This document shows positions 1 to 5,783 of a stretch of 8,109 nucleotides of DNA, in pieces. The DNA lies in the NCBI GenBank assembly GCA_958352855.1, contig CATWQE010000099.1, forward strand, positions 1 through 8,109, in the 5' to 3' direction. A program made the translations under genes and the position numbers. Source of the DNA: an uncultured Bacillota bacterium (GTDB lineage Bacteria; Bacillota; Clostridia; Lachnospirales; Lachnospiraceae). How positions within the stretch are numbered: the first letter of the stretch is position 1; every line of letters begins with the position of its first letter. The notes under the pieces are model-generated. The model worked only from the letters and a program-made list of their open reading frames with translations, was not told the origin of the DNA and made no database searches.

Positions 1-950
1 AGCATATGTTCTTCGGTGAGGGACGTATCGATGCATTCCGTGAAATGATCTGCTCTACAACAGTTGAAGAAAGAGAAAAAGCTCTTGCAAAAGTTCTTCC
101 ATATCAGCAGGGAGACTTCGAAGGACTGTTTGAAGCTCTGGAAGGTAACCCGGTTACTATCCGTTTCCTGGATCCGCCGCTTCATGAGTTCGTTCCTACA
201 GAAGAAGCTGACATCAAGAAACTTGCAGATGCTCAGGGCAAAACTGTTGAAGAAATCAAGACAATCATTGATTCTCTCCATGAATTCAACCCGATGATGG
301 GTCATCGTGGATGCCGTCTTGCAGTTACTTATCCAGAAATTGCTAAGATGCAGACAAAAGCTGTTATCCGTGCAGCAATCAACGTACAGAAAGCTCATCC
401 AGACTGGACAGTAAAACCAGAAATCATGATTCCACTTGTTGGAGATGTAAAAGAGCTGAAATTCGTTAAGAAATTCGTTGTAGAAACAGCAGATGCAGAA
501 ATCGCTGCTGCTGGAAGCAACCTGAAATACGAAGTTGGTACTATGATCGAGATTCCAAGAGCTGCTCTGACAGCAGACGAAATCGCAAAAGAAGCTGACT
601 TCTTCTGCTTCGGTACAAACGATTTAACACAGATGGCATTCGGATTCTCTCGTGATGATGCTGGTAAGTTCCTGGATGGATACTATGATGCAAAAATCTT
701 TGAGAACGATCCATTTGCAAAACTGGATCAGACTGGTGTAGGTAAATTAATGGATATGGCTATTAAATTAGGAAAACCAGTAAATCCAAGCCTGCATGTA
801 GGAATCTGTGGAGAACATGGTGGTGATCCAAGCTCTGTTGAATTCTGCAACAAACTGGGTCTTGACTATGTATCCTGCTCACCATTCCGCGTACCAATCG
901 CAAGACTGGCTGCAGCACAGGCTGCTATCAACGAAAAGCAAGCAAACTAA
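1..950 (+). CDS. ppdK: Pyruvate, phosphate dikinase, C-terminal part (5' end outside window)
   Basis: PPDK interconverts pyruvate + ATP + Pi and PEP + AMP + PPi in the cytosol, linking the PEP and pyruvate pools in anaerobes. The window opens inside the gene: the reading frame runs from base 1 with no start, and about 315 residues of an enzyme of roughly 870 are present. This is the PEP/pyruvate-binding TIM barrel. Visible motifs, in order, are HMFFGEGRI, LDPPLHEF, MMGHRGCRLAVTYPEI, EIMIPLV, GTMIEIPRAAL, FFCFGTNDLTQ and the catalytic-Cys loop GICGEHGGDP, followed by SPFRVPIARLAAAQAA near the C-terminus. The motifs are intact, so the enzyme is probably functional. Codon choice is strongly biased, as expected for a highly expressed gene. 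It ends at TAA and is followed at once by a strong terminator. Identification is close to certain; the only limit is the missing N-terminal part. Confidence 0.97.
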   Translation, partial: HMFFGEGRIDAFREMICSTTVEEREKALAKVLPYQQGDFEGLFEALEGNPVTIRFLDPPLHEFVPTEEADIKKLADAQGKTVEEIKTIIDSLHEFNPMMGHRGCRLAVTYPEIAKMQTKAVIRAAINVQKAHPDWTVKPEIMIPLVGDVKELKFVKKFVVETADAEIAAAGSNLKYEVGTMIEIPRAALTADEIAKEADFFCFGTNDLTQMAFGFSRDDAGKFLDGYYDAKIFENDPFAKLDQTGVGKLMDMAIKLGKPVNPSLHVGICGEHGGDPSSVEFCNKLGLDYVSCSPFRVPIARLAAAQAAINEKQAN

Positions 951-977
951 TAGCGAATTTTTCGTAAAAGATGCTAA

Positions 978-1026
978 AATTCCTGAAATCTTAGGAGAAC
1001 TCCTGAGATTTCGGGAGTTTTTTATA
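978..1026 (+). terminator. Rho-independent terminator of ppdK
   Basis: Arms of about 19 bp (978-996 with 1001-1019, several G-U pairs) enclose the tetraloop GAAC. The 3' arm merges into a T run at 1018-1023. It lies 27 bases after the ppdK stop and so should end that transcript before the next gene. Confidence 0.9.
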
Positions 1027-1059
1027 TTTGGAAATCATATAAAAAACAGAGGCCATAGA

Positions 1060-1692
1060 ATGGAAAACAGAATCAATCGGGAAGATATGCTGGAGCTTAC
1101 CAGAAGAATGACAGTGGCAAGGACCTCTTTTACCAGGATTGCAGGCTGTTATGTGGATGAGGACGGAGAATATGATGGAAGCTTTAATACCAATTTTCTG
1201 AAATTGTCCCAGGCAGAACGGAAGAAAAACCTGGAACTGGCGAAAGCAATTCCTTTTTCTGAGACCAACGTGCAGTTGAAGAAATATAGATTTCGCAAAG
1301 AGTATCAGCAGGCAGGAAGTATGTGGCAGCTTTTCATGGCTATGAAATCCTGCGGGCTGAAAAATGATGCTCTAATGGAAACCTTTTATGACGTCATTAT
1401 GGAAAACTATGTTTCAAAGGAGCCTTATGGGATTTTCGTTTTTCATGATCGTTATGATGTGCCGGTAAAAGGCACAGATAAAGAGCGGCAAGGGGAATCG
1501 GAAGAAGTCTTTGAATATATTATTTGCGGAATCTGTCCTCTTAAGGGAGAATATGAACCGGAAAAACCCATATGGGGATTTCTGTTTCCGGCTTTCACAG
1601 ACAGAAGCGCAGATATTAATTCCATTGCAGTGTTTCGGGAAAGAGAGAATCAGCCGGAAGAAGAATTTTTGCAAAGAATTTTAAAGATATAA
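1060..1692 (+). CDS. DUF4317 family protein, short form
   Basis: A 210-residue protein matching the N-terminal half of the DUF4317 family, whose function is unknown. Recognisable landmarks are SFTRIAGCYVDEDGE near residues 22-36, the stretch LKNDALMETFYDVIMENY around the middle, then IFVFHDRYDVPVKGTD, EVFEYIICGICPLK and IWGFLFPAFTDRSADINSI. From memory, family members are usually around 380-400 residues, with a C-terminal half that is absent here. The protein stops soon after the segment corresponding to the family's mid-point (EEEFLQRILKI). I chose ATG 1060 because GAGG lies 7 bases upstream and homology begins there; the open frame extends further 5' but only as an overlap with ppdK. No clear promoter fits in the 34 bases after the ppdK terminator, so expression may rely on read-through. 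It could be a natural short paralogue or a truncated gene. Confidence 0.8.
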   Translation: MENRINREDMLELTRRMTVARTSFTRIAGCYVDEDGEYDGSFNTNFLKLSQAERKKNLELAKAIPFSETNVQLKKYRFRKEYQQAGSMWQLFMAMKSCGLKNDALMETFYDVIMENYVSKEPYGIFVFHDRYDVPVKGTDKERQGESEEVFEYIICGICPLKGEYEPEKPIWGFLFPAFTDRSADINSIAVFRERENQPEEEFLQRILKI

Positions 1693-1718
1693 GAAAGAAA
1701 TGGTTATACAGATTGTTT

Positions 1719-1757
1719 AAAATAGCGTTGCCCCACTGGAAGGGCAGCGCTATTTTT
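1719..1757. terminator. Bidirectional terminator between convergent genes
   Basis: Left arm 1719-1733 pairs with 1742-1756 around an 8-base loop, with one G-U pair. A-rich and T-rich flanks lie on both sides (AAAATAGCG... and ...GCTATTTTT). It sits between the plus-strand DUF4317 gene and the minus-strand regulator gene and can serve both. Confidence 0.9.
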
Positions 1758-1783
1758 CTAGATAGTTTATTAGGATAGCTTTC

Positions 1784-2161
1784 TTATCCTAAAATATGTT
1801 TTTTCAGGGCCTGAAAGGTCTCGCTGCTCATGTCATGTTCCATTTTGCAGGCATCTTCTGAAGCAGTTTCCTCATTTACTCCAAGACTTATAAGCCAGTC
1901 CCGGATAACTGTATGCCGCTCAAAGGTTTGTGAGGCAAGGGCTTCTCCCTGCTCTGTAAAGGAAATATAACCTTCCTGGGAAACCGTAACAAATCCCCTG
2001 GTTTTTAAATTTTTCATGGCAACGCTGACGCTGGGTTTTGAATATCCCAGTTCTGTAGCTATGTCAATGGAGCGGACTACCGGCAAACGCTTCCGCAATA
2101 CATAAATAGTCTCCAGGTAGTCTTCCATGGATTCTTCTGATTTATGACTTACATATCCCAT
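1784..2161 (-). CDS. DtxR/MntR-family metal-dependent transcriptional repressor, short form
   Basis: A 125-residue metalloregulator that binds DNA when loaded with Fe(II) or Mn(II). An N-terminal winged helix-turn-helix covers about residues 8-75 (SIDIATELGYSKPSVSVAMKNL is the HTH). A dimerisation/metal-binding domain follows, with no C-terminal SH3-like domain, so the size is close to MntR (about 140). Candidate ligands are D14 and E17 in SMEDYLETIY (as in MntR), H83, C105, E108 and H109 in DACKMEHDMS. A Cys at that place is the DtxR/IdeR state, whereas MntR has Glu, so metal choice is not settled by sequence. I chose the internal ATG at 2159-2161 because GAGGAGG lies about 8 bases upstream; an 18-residue extension to 2215 has no good RBS. 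It diverges from Fe-linked genes that carry palindromic operators, which favours iron sensing. Confidence 0.9.
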   Translation of the reverse strand: MGYVSHKSEESMEDYLETIYVLRKRLPVVRSIDIATELGYSKPSVSVAMKNLKTRGFVTVSQEGYISFTEQGEALASQTFERHTVIRDWLISLGVNEETASEDACKMEHDMSSETFQALKKHILG

Positions 2162-2269
2162 ACTCTGTTCCTCCTCATTTACTGATATGTTATCATTTTG
2201 AGCCGATAAATGCAATATTTATAATAAGACAGCTATAGAATAAAAATTTTATGAAAATCAAAAGCAGTA

Positions 2270-2301
2270 TTGACAAAACATAGGGAGTTAGTATAAACTA
2301 A
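2270..2301 (+). promoter_or_regulatory. Promoter with DtxR-like operator over the -10 box
   Basis: TTGACA (2270-2275), a 16-base spacer and TATAAA (2292-2297) form a good sigma-A promoter. The -10 box is embedded in the palindrome TTAGTATAAACTAA (2288-2301), i.e. TTAGT-N4-ACTAA. Binding there would block RNA polymerase directly. The same TTAGT-N4-ACTAA pattern recurs before the second plus-strand gene, and a DtxR-type regulator is encoded next door; assigning that regulator is inference. Confidence 0.75.
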
Positions 2302-2356
2302 TTAAAGAAATAAATAATTAATTATAAGGGGTTTCAGAAGAAAGAGAGGAAAAATT

Positions 2357-2527
2357 ATGGCAGATATTATTGTAATTGCGGTGTTGATTCTGGCAGTTGG
2401 ACTGGCAGTATCTTATATCAGGAAGGCGAAAAAAAACGGATCGAAATGTATTGGCTGCCCTTTTGGAGGCGCTTGCAATAAAAAGGAAGGTCATTCCTGT
2501 AGCTGTCATGTGGAAAACAAGAATTGA
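2357..2527 (+). CDS. FeoB-associated Cys-rich membrane protein
   Basis: A 56-residue protein with one N-terminal membrane helix (about residues 4-20, IIVIAVLILAVGLAVSY). A basic stretch (RKAKKNGSK) follows, then a Cys-rich tail with C31, C34, C40, C48 and C50 (CxxC-x5-C-x7-CxC, ending in CH). This matches the small FeoB-associated Cys-rich family that usually sits next to the ferrous iron transporter FeoB. The tail probably faces the cytosol and handles Fe(II), although no biochemical role is firmly established. The start is supported by GAGG 7 bases upstream of ATG. It lies downstream of the operator-bearing promoter at 2270-2301, so iron-repressed expression is likely. What is odd is that no feoA or feoB accompanies it here. 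Confidence 0.85.
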   Translation: MADIIVIAVLILAVGLAVSYIRKAKKNGSKCIGCPFGGACNKKEGHSCSCHVENKN

Positions 2528-2578
2528 CAATCATGTGGAGTCAGAGTAAATTGATATTAGTTGGTTAGTTAAAACTAA
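2524..2578 (+). promoter_or_regulatory. Promoter and second DtxR-like operator, upstream of the DUF2325 gene
   Basis: TTGACA (2524-2529) overlaps the stop codon of the preceding gene. A 17-base spacer leads to TAAATT (2547-2552), a plausible -10. Just downstream is TTAGTTAAAACTAA (2565-2578), again TTAGT-N4-ACTAA, with an extra half-site TTAGTT at 2557-2562. The palindrome would sit at the start of the transcript, fitting repression. The promoter call is weaker than the operator call. Confidence 0.6.
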
Positions 2579-2599
2579 TTTTAAAAAGGAGGCATATGA

Positions 2600-2881
2600 A
2601 TGAGTGTTGTAATCGTAGGCGGACATGACCGAATGGTAGCCCAGTATAAGAAAATATGTAAAAATTATCAGTGTAAAGTAAAAGTATTTACCCAGATGAG
2701 GGCAGATTTTAATAAACAGATTGGATGTCCGGACTTGTTGGTTTTATTTACCAATACGGTATCTCATAAAATGGTGAAAACAGCATTGGATGAGGTGGAT
2801 AGCACACGAACAGATGTGGTGCGCTGTCATACCAGCAGTAAAAATGCGCTCACTGAAATTTTGGAACAGTGCTGCCATTAA
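2600..2881 (+). CDS. DUF2325 domain protein
   Basis: A 93-residue protein made of a single DUF2325 domain, family function unknown. Hallmarks are the start VIVGGHDRMVAQYKKIC (residues 4-20), VKVFTQM, then PDLLVLFTNTVSHKMVKTAL (44-63) and the C-terminal VVRCHTSSKNALTEILEQCC. The alternating hydrophobic strands suggest a Rossmann-like alpha/beta fold. His and Cys residues (H9, C20, C25, C43, H56, C76, H77, C91, C92) could bind metal or respond to redox state, but this is inference. AGGAGG lies about 8 bases upstream of ATG 2600; an ATG at 2596 is in another frame. From memory, in Clostridia this family often lies close to feo genes, and here it follows a FeoB-associated protein and carries its own DtxR-like operator. 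No terminator is seen after it. Confidence 0.85.
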   Translation: MSVVIVGGHDRMVAQYKKICKNYQCKVKVFTQMRADFNKQIGCPDLLVLFTNTVSHKMVKTALDEVDSTRTDVVRCHTSSKNALTEILEQCCH

Positions 2882-2899
2882 AGAAAGCTGAGAAAATGC

Positions 2900-2929
2900 T
2901 TGACTGTAGAAGGTGTCAGGTGTTAGAAT
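2900..2929 (+). promoter_or_regulatory. Promoter of the cobalamin riboswitch leader
   Basis: TTGACT (2900-2905), an 18-base spacer and TAGAAT (2924-2929), with a TGT extended -10 element at 2921-2923. The predicted start, near 2936, lies just before the riboswitch closing helix. This is the clearest promoter for the corrinoid uptake locus. Confidence 0.8.
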
Positions 2930-2951
2930 ACACTTGTATAATTCCATAAGC

Positions 2952-3131
2952 CTATTAAGTGCATCCGTATTCAGAAGAATACTGGTGAAAAGGGAATCAG
3001 GTGTGAATCCTGAGCGATCCGGTCACTGTATTTGGGGAGCAACACTACAGGGAATCCATTGTATTACGACGTAGTAGTATGAGAAGGAGTAGTAGAGCAA
3101 AGAACCATGAGTCAGGAAACCTGCTTAATAG
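2952..3131 (+). promoter_or_regulatory. Cobalamin riboswitch 1 (aptamer)
   Basis: The aptamer is closed by a perfect 8-bp helix: CTATTAAG (2952-2959) with CTTAATAG (3124-3131). Inside lie the conserved core runs of the cobalamin family: AAAAGGGAATCAGGTG and GAATCCTGAGCG near 2990-3018, then GGTCACTGTA (3022-3031), GGGGAGC, and the 3' B12 box GAGTCAGGAAACCTGC (3109-3124). This senses adenosyl- or methylcobalamin and normally lowers expression when the cofactor is abundant. A terminator follows at 3195-3234. No protein-coding gene starts within 400 bases downstream; the next functional unit is a second riboswitch. Confidence 0.92.
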
Positions 3132-3194
3132 TAGTAAGGCAAAAACTTCCGTGCAAAGTTTACTCCCACCTGCTGTTTAGGGGCAGCAGAGGTG

Positions 3195-3234
3195 TCCGCT
3201 TTTGTACAGTTTCTTGCAGGAGGCGGATTTTTTT
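3195..3234 (+). terminator. Terminator after riboswitch 1
   Basis: TCCGCTTTT (3195-3203) pairs with GGAGGCGGA (3219-3227, G-U pairs in the upper part), followed by seven T (3228-3234). It lies 64 bases after the aptamer. A second hairpin (about 3166-3193, CACCTGCTG with CAGCAGAGGTG) lies between the two and could be part of the switching platform. Confidence 0.8.
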
Positions 3235-3292
3235 ATGGAATGTGAAAGGGGAAGAACCTGAACTTATAGAATTATGCATGATTAAATGGCAG

Positions 3293-3424
3293 GTGGAAAT
3301 CCCCTGTTTCCTGATTTTGTTATTTCTGTTACAAACAAAAATTGACCTTGTAACTCCGCAACGTACAGGGCAATGCATCCTCCGCAGAAAACAAGACCCG
3401 TGACCGGGAAACAGGGAAATCCAC
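3293..3424. repeat. Nested inverted-repeat segment, MITE-like or structured RNA
   Basis: Outer inverted repeats at 3293-3311 and 3407-3424 share GTGGA/TCCAC and CCCTGTTTCC/GGAAACAGGG. Inside is a perfect 7-bp inverted repeat, GTTACAA (3328-3334) with TTGTAAC (3348-3354), and a direct repeat CTCCGCA at 3354-3360 and 3380-3386. Short open frames cross it on both strands, but none has a ribosome binding site. The surrounding stretch 3236-3440 otherwise holds no gene. It may be a small non-autonomous element inserted between two riboswitches, or a structured RNA spacer. Confidence 0.5.
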
Positions 3425-3465
3425 AAAAAATTTCATACAAAAAACAGATGCGATGAGGAATGTTT

Positions 3466-3552
3466 GATACAGGAACTCTTAATTCAAAAGTCCGGTGAAA
3501 GTCCGGCACAGATTGCTGTAAGTGCAGGGCATAAGTCAGCAGGAATCGTATC
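3466..3552 (+). promoter_or_regulatory. Cobalamin-type riboswitch 2 (aptamer core)
   Basis: GATAC (3466-3470) can pair with GTATC (3548-3552) to close the core. Between them are AGGAACTC, AAAGTCCGGTGAAAGTCC (3487-3504), GGCACAG, TTGCTGTAAGTGC (3513-3525, the family's ACTGTA region) and a B12-box-like ATAAGTCAGCAGGAATC (3531-3547). The match is looser than that of riboswitch 1, and the closing helix is short. Its position just before a terminator and a corrinoid-type ABC operon supports the call. I see no strong promoter of its own between 3236 and 3465. Confidence 0.72.
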
Positions 3553-3600
3553 CATAAAGGTGTTCTGTATAGAAACGCAGTCTGTTTAGGTTAGATTGTA

Positions 3601-3635
3601 AAATGTTTGTTCTGTAGAGAATAGGCATTTTTTTT
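3601..3635 (+). terminator. Terminator of riboswitch 2 expression platform
   Basis: A 13-bp stem (3601-3613 with 3618-3630, several G-U pairs), loop GTAG, and a run of eight T (3628-3635). It stands 57 bases before the operon's first start codon, so riboswitch 2 probably works by transcription attenuation. A 13-base near-repeat (TGTTCTGTATAGA at 3561, TGTTCTGTAGAGA at 3608) could allow alternative pairing. Confidence 0.85.
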
Positions 3636-3691
3636 GTGCTTTTAGCTGGCACGAAATTGTGATAAAAAGAAAGAATGGAGGGAGAATCACT

Positions 3692-4648
3692 GTGGAAGAA
3701 TTGATGCAGATTGCAAAAAAATATACAGATACAACGTATGGAGAAGAGGACGTTAATGGAGCGCTTTACCAGAAATATTCACTGGAAACAGAAAAGGGAA
3801 GAGCATTTTATGAAACGATAGAGGACGAGGTGCTTTTGCAGATCTTAAAGGATAAAGCAGAAGAGTTTGGCCGTTCTCCATCTCAAAAGGAAATCTTTTG
3901 GGTTTGGAGAGATTATATTAAAGAGCGTTTTCAAAAGTGGCCCTATGCTTTAAAAGCAGCAGGACTTGGAAAGTCAGCGGGAAAAGGGGGAAAATCCCTT
4001 GTCAGAGTGAGAGAAGAGCAGGAAGAATATAAAAACCTGGTGCAAGAGGTAAGAGAAAAGGCAAAGGACTTATGTAGAATTCCTCATCCTAAGGATTTAC
4101 CTGAGGTAAGCCGGGAACTTGCAAAATATGCCAGGAGCTGGGGGCAGGTAATTCAGGATGCAGGAATTGATGAGGATTTTTTTCAAAACCATGCAGTCTA
4201 TAAGGTTGAAAATCTGGAGCCGGAGTATGAGCAGGATTTAAAAATCCTGAAGGAGATGGCAGAGGAGCTTCACAGGGCACCTTTCATGCAGGAATTTCCA
4301 GAAGAGTTCAGGGAAGAACTGATAGAAAGGTGTGGAAGCTATCGCAATACCTTGTATCAGATTGGACTGAAGCCTGTGAAGAAAAGGCATCCTTTTCACA
4401 CAACATCACTGGGAAAAGAAGAAGGGAAACCACATCAAAGAGATCCAAGACATTGCTATTACCGGGTGGTAAATTGTGATGCGCAGACGAAAAAAGATTT
4501 ATCTGTTTTGTATGAGATTTGGAAGGAAACAGGAACACTGCCGCAGAAGAAACAGATAGAGCCGGAACTTCGTAAAAGATTGCAGCAAAGTTGCGGCTCC
4601 TGGGCAAATGCCCTGTATCAATTAGAAGATGAGATGGGAAAGGAATAA
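3692..4648 (+). CDS. Protein of four homing-endonuclease-associated (HNH) repeats; unknown role in corrinoid operon
   Basis: A 318-residue cytosolic protein, with no signal peptide or membrane helix, built mostly of four divergent repeats of about 45 residues: roughly 47-92, 114-159, 182-226 and 268-311. Each has a helix, then R/T-x-P, a second segment, and a closing motif: KWPYALKAAGL, SWGQVIQDAGI, SYRNTLYQIGL, SWANALYQLED. This resembles the homing endonuclease associated repeat, a small helical unit found beside HNH nucleases and thought to bind DNA. No HNH or other catalytic motif is visible. Linkers are basic and charged. I chose GTG 3692 because GGAGGGAG lies 7-10 bases upstream; the upstream GTG at 3659 has no RBS. 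It is the first gene after the riboswitch terminator and lies 4 bases before the binding-protein gene. A nucleic-acid-binding regulator is possible, but the role is unknown. Confidence 0.8.
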   Translation: MEELMQIAKKYTDTTYGEEDVNGALYQKYSLETEKGRAFYETIEDEVLLQILKDKAEEFGRSPSQKEIFWVWRDYIKERFQKWPYALKAAGLGKSAGKGGKSLVRVREEQEEYKNLVQEVREKAKDLCRIPHPKDLPEVSRELAKYARSWGQVIQDAGIDEDFFQNHAVYKVENLEPEYEQDLKILKEMAEELHRAPFMQEFPEEFREELIERCGSYRNTLYQIGLKPVKKRHPFHTTSLGKEEGKPHQRDPRHCYYRVVNCDAQTKKDLSVLYEIWKETGTLPQKKQIEPELRKRLQQSCGSWANALYQLEDEMGKE

Positions 4649-4652
4649 AAAC

Positions 4653-5774
4653 ATGAAGAAAAAATTTGTGACAAAATGGATGGCAGGAGCGCTTGCAGCA
4701 GGAATGGCATTATCCATGGGAGCCTGTGGACAGACAAAAGGAAATAACAGCGGTGATCCGGAAAGAAAAGATGCTTCCGCTATTGTAGAGGATAACAAAG
4801 CAGATACAACAGAAAAAGAAGAAAAACCGGAACAGGAAACAGAGAAAACCAAGAGCACAGAGTATCCTCTTACTATTACGACCTATGGCTCTGATGGTTC
4901 AGAGCTTACCACAACATACGAAAAAGCACCCCAAAAGGTTCTGGCAGTTTATCAGGGTTCTATAGAAACCTTGCTGGCTCTTGGGCTGGAGGATCATATT
5001 GTGGCTGCGGCAGGACTGGATAATGAGGTTCCGGAGGAACAAAAAGCAGCTTTTTCAAAACTGAATTATTTAGATGAATTTACACCGTCTCTGGAAACCG
5101 TTACCATGCTGGAGCCGGATATGATTTTCTCCTGGGGCTCTCTGTTTGGTGAGAAAACACTGGGAGACGCTGCAGGCTGGGTAGAGAAGGGAACCAATAT
5201 TTATATGAACAGCAATACCCACCCGAAAAATGGAGAGGCTTCTTATCAAAAGACATTGGAAAATGAATATACGGATATTCTGAACATTGGTAAGATTTTT
5301 GATGTGCAGGATCAGGCAGAGGCTATTGTGAATGATATGAAAGATACCATTGCTTCTGTAAAAGAAAAAACAGAGAACATAGAAGAAAAGCCAAGTGTTC
5401 TGGTTCTGGAATCTGGAAAAGATGGATTTACCAATTACAATGCCACCTCTCTTGGAGGAGATATGGTAACTCAGCTTGGGGGTGTGCTGGCAAATCCAGA
5501 TGGAGGAAGACTGGGAAAAGAGGATGTCATTGCAGCAAATCCGGATGTGATTTTTGTAGTTTATATGCCGTATTCAGGAGACGATCCGGAACAGTTAAAA
5601 CAGGAAAAATTAAATGTGATTTTAGAAGATGAAGCCTATGCAAGTCTGGATGCTGTGAAAAATGGAAGGGTAGTTCCCATTATGCTAAGCGAGATGTATG
5701 CAAGCGCTACACGTACCAAGGATGGGATTGTAACTTTTGCCAGGGGATTATATCCTGATTTAACACTGGAATAA
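4653..5774 (+). CDS. ABC transporter substrate-binding lipoprotein, probably corrinoid (BtuF-like)
   Basis: A 373-residue lipoprotein. A basic start and hydrophobic helix end in MGAC, with lipidated Cys25. A highly charged, low-complexity linker (about 26-70, rich in E, K and T) places the domain away from the membrane. Residues from about 71 form a BtuF/FecB-type (cluster A-II) binding fold: KVLAVYQGSIETLLALGLEDHIVAA, LEPDMIFSWGS, then VLVLESGKDGF, GGDMVTQLGG, DVIAANPDVIFVVY and a C-terminal VPIMLSEMYASATRTKDGI. Sequence alone cannot separate siderophore, heme and corrinoid ligands; the upstream cobalamin riboswitches favour corrinoids. The start at ATG 4653, 4 bases after the previous stop, gives a proper signal peptide, with GGAAAGGA in the preceding gene's end as RBS. 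It is followed after 9 bases by its permease gene. Confidence 0.88.
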   Translation: MKKKFVTKWMAGALAAGMALSMGACGQTKGNNSGDPERKDASAIVEDNKADTTEKEEKPEQETEKTKSTEYPLTITTYGSDGSELTTTYEKAPQKVLAVYQGSIETLLALGLEDHIVAAAGLDNEVPEEQKAAFSKLNYLDEFTPSLETVTMLEPDMIFSWGSLFGEKTLGDAAGWVEKGTNIYMNSNTHPKNGEASYQKTLENEYTDILNIGKIFDVQDQAEAIVNDMKDTIASVKEKTENIEEKPSVLVLESGKDGFTNYNATSLGGDMVTQLGGVLANPDGGRLGKEDVIAANPDVIFVVYMPYSGDDPEQLKQEKLNVILEDEAYASLDAVKNGRVVPIMLSEMYASATRTKDGIVTFARGLYPDLTLE

Positions 5775-5783
5775 GAGGGAAGA

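Noticed and set aside
808..1059. Upstream extension of the DUF4317 frame
   Set aside because: It overlaps the 3' end of ppdK in another frame and crosses a strong terminator; family similarity begins only at ATG 1060.
2162..2215. 18-residue N-terminal extension of the metalloregulator
   Set aside because: The internal ATG at 2159-2161 has GAGGAGG at good spacing, and the family pattern starts there.
3107..3403. Plus-strand frame starting at ATGAGTCAGG
   Set aside because: The start is the B12 box of riboswitch 1 and the frame runs through its terminator; no RBS, no family resemblance.
3282..3509. Minus-strand frame of 75 residues
   Set aside because: It covers the inverted-repeat segment and the second aptamer; no RBS. 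A similar translation may recur elsewhere if the segment is a repeat, but that would not make it a gene.
3659..3691. GTG 3659 as start of the repeat protein
   Set aside because: No ribosome binding site before it; the GGAGGGAG inside this stretch serves GTG 3692.
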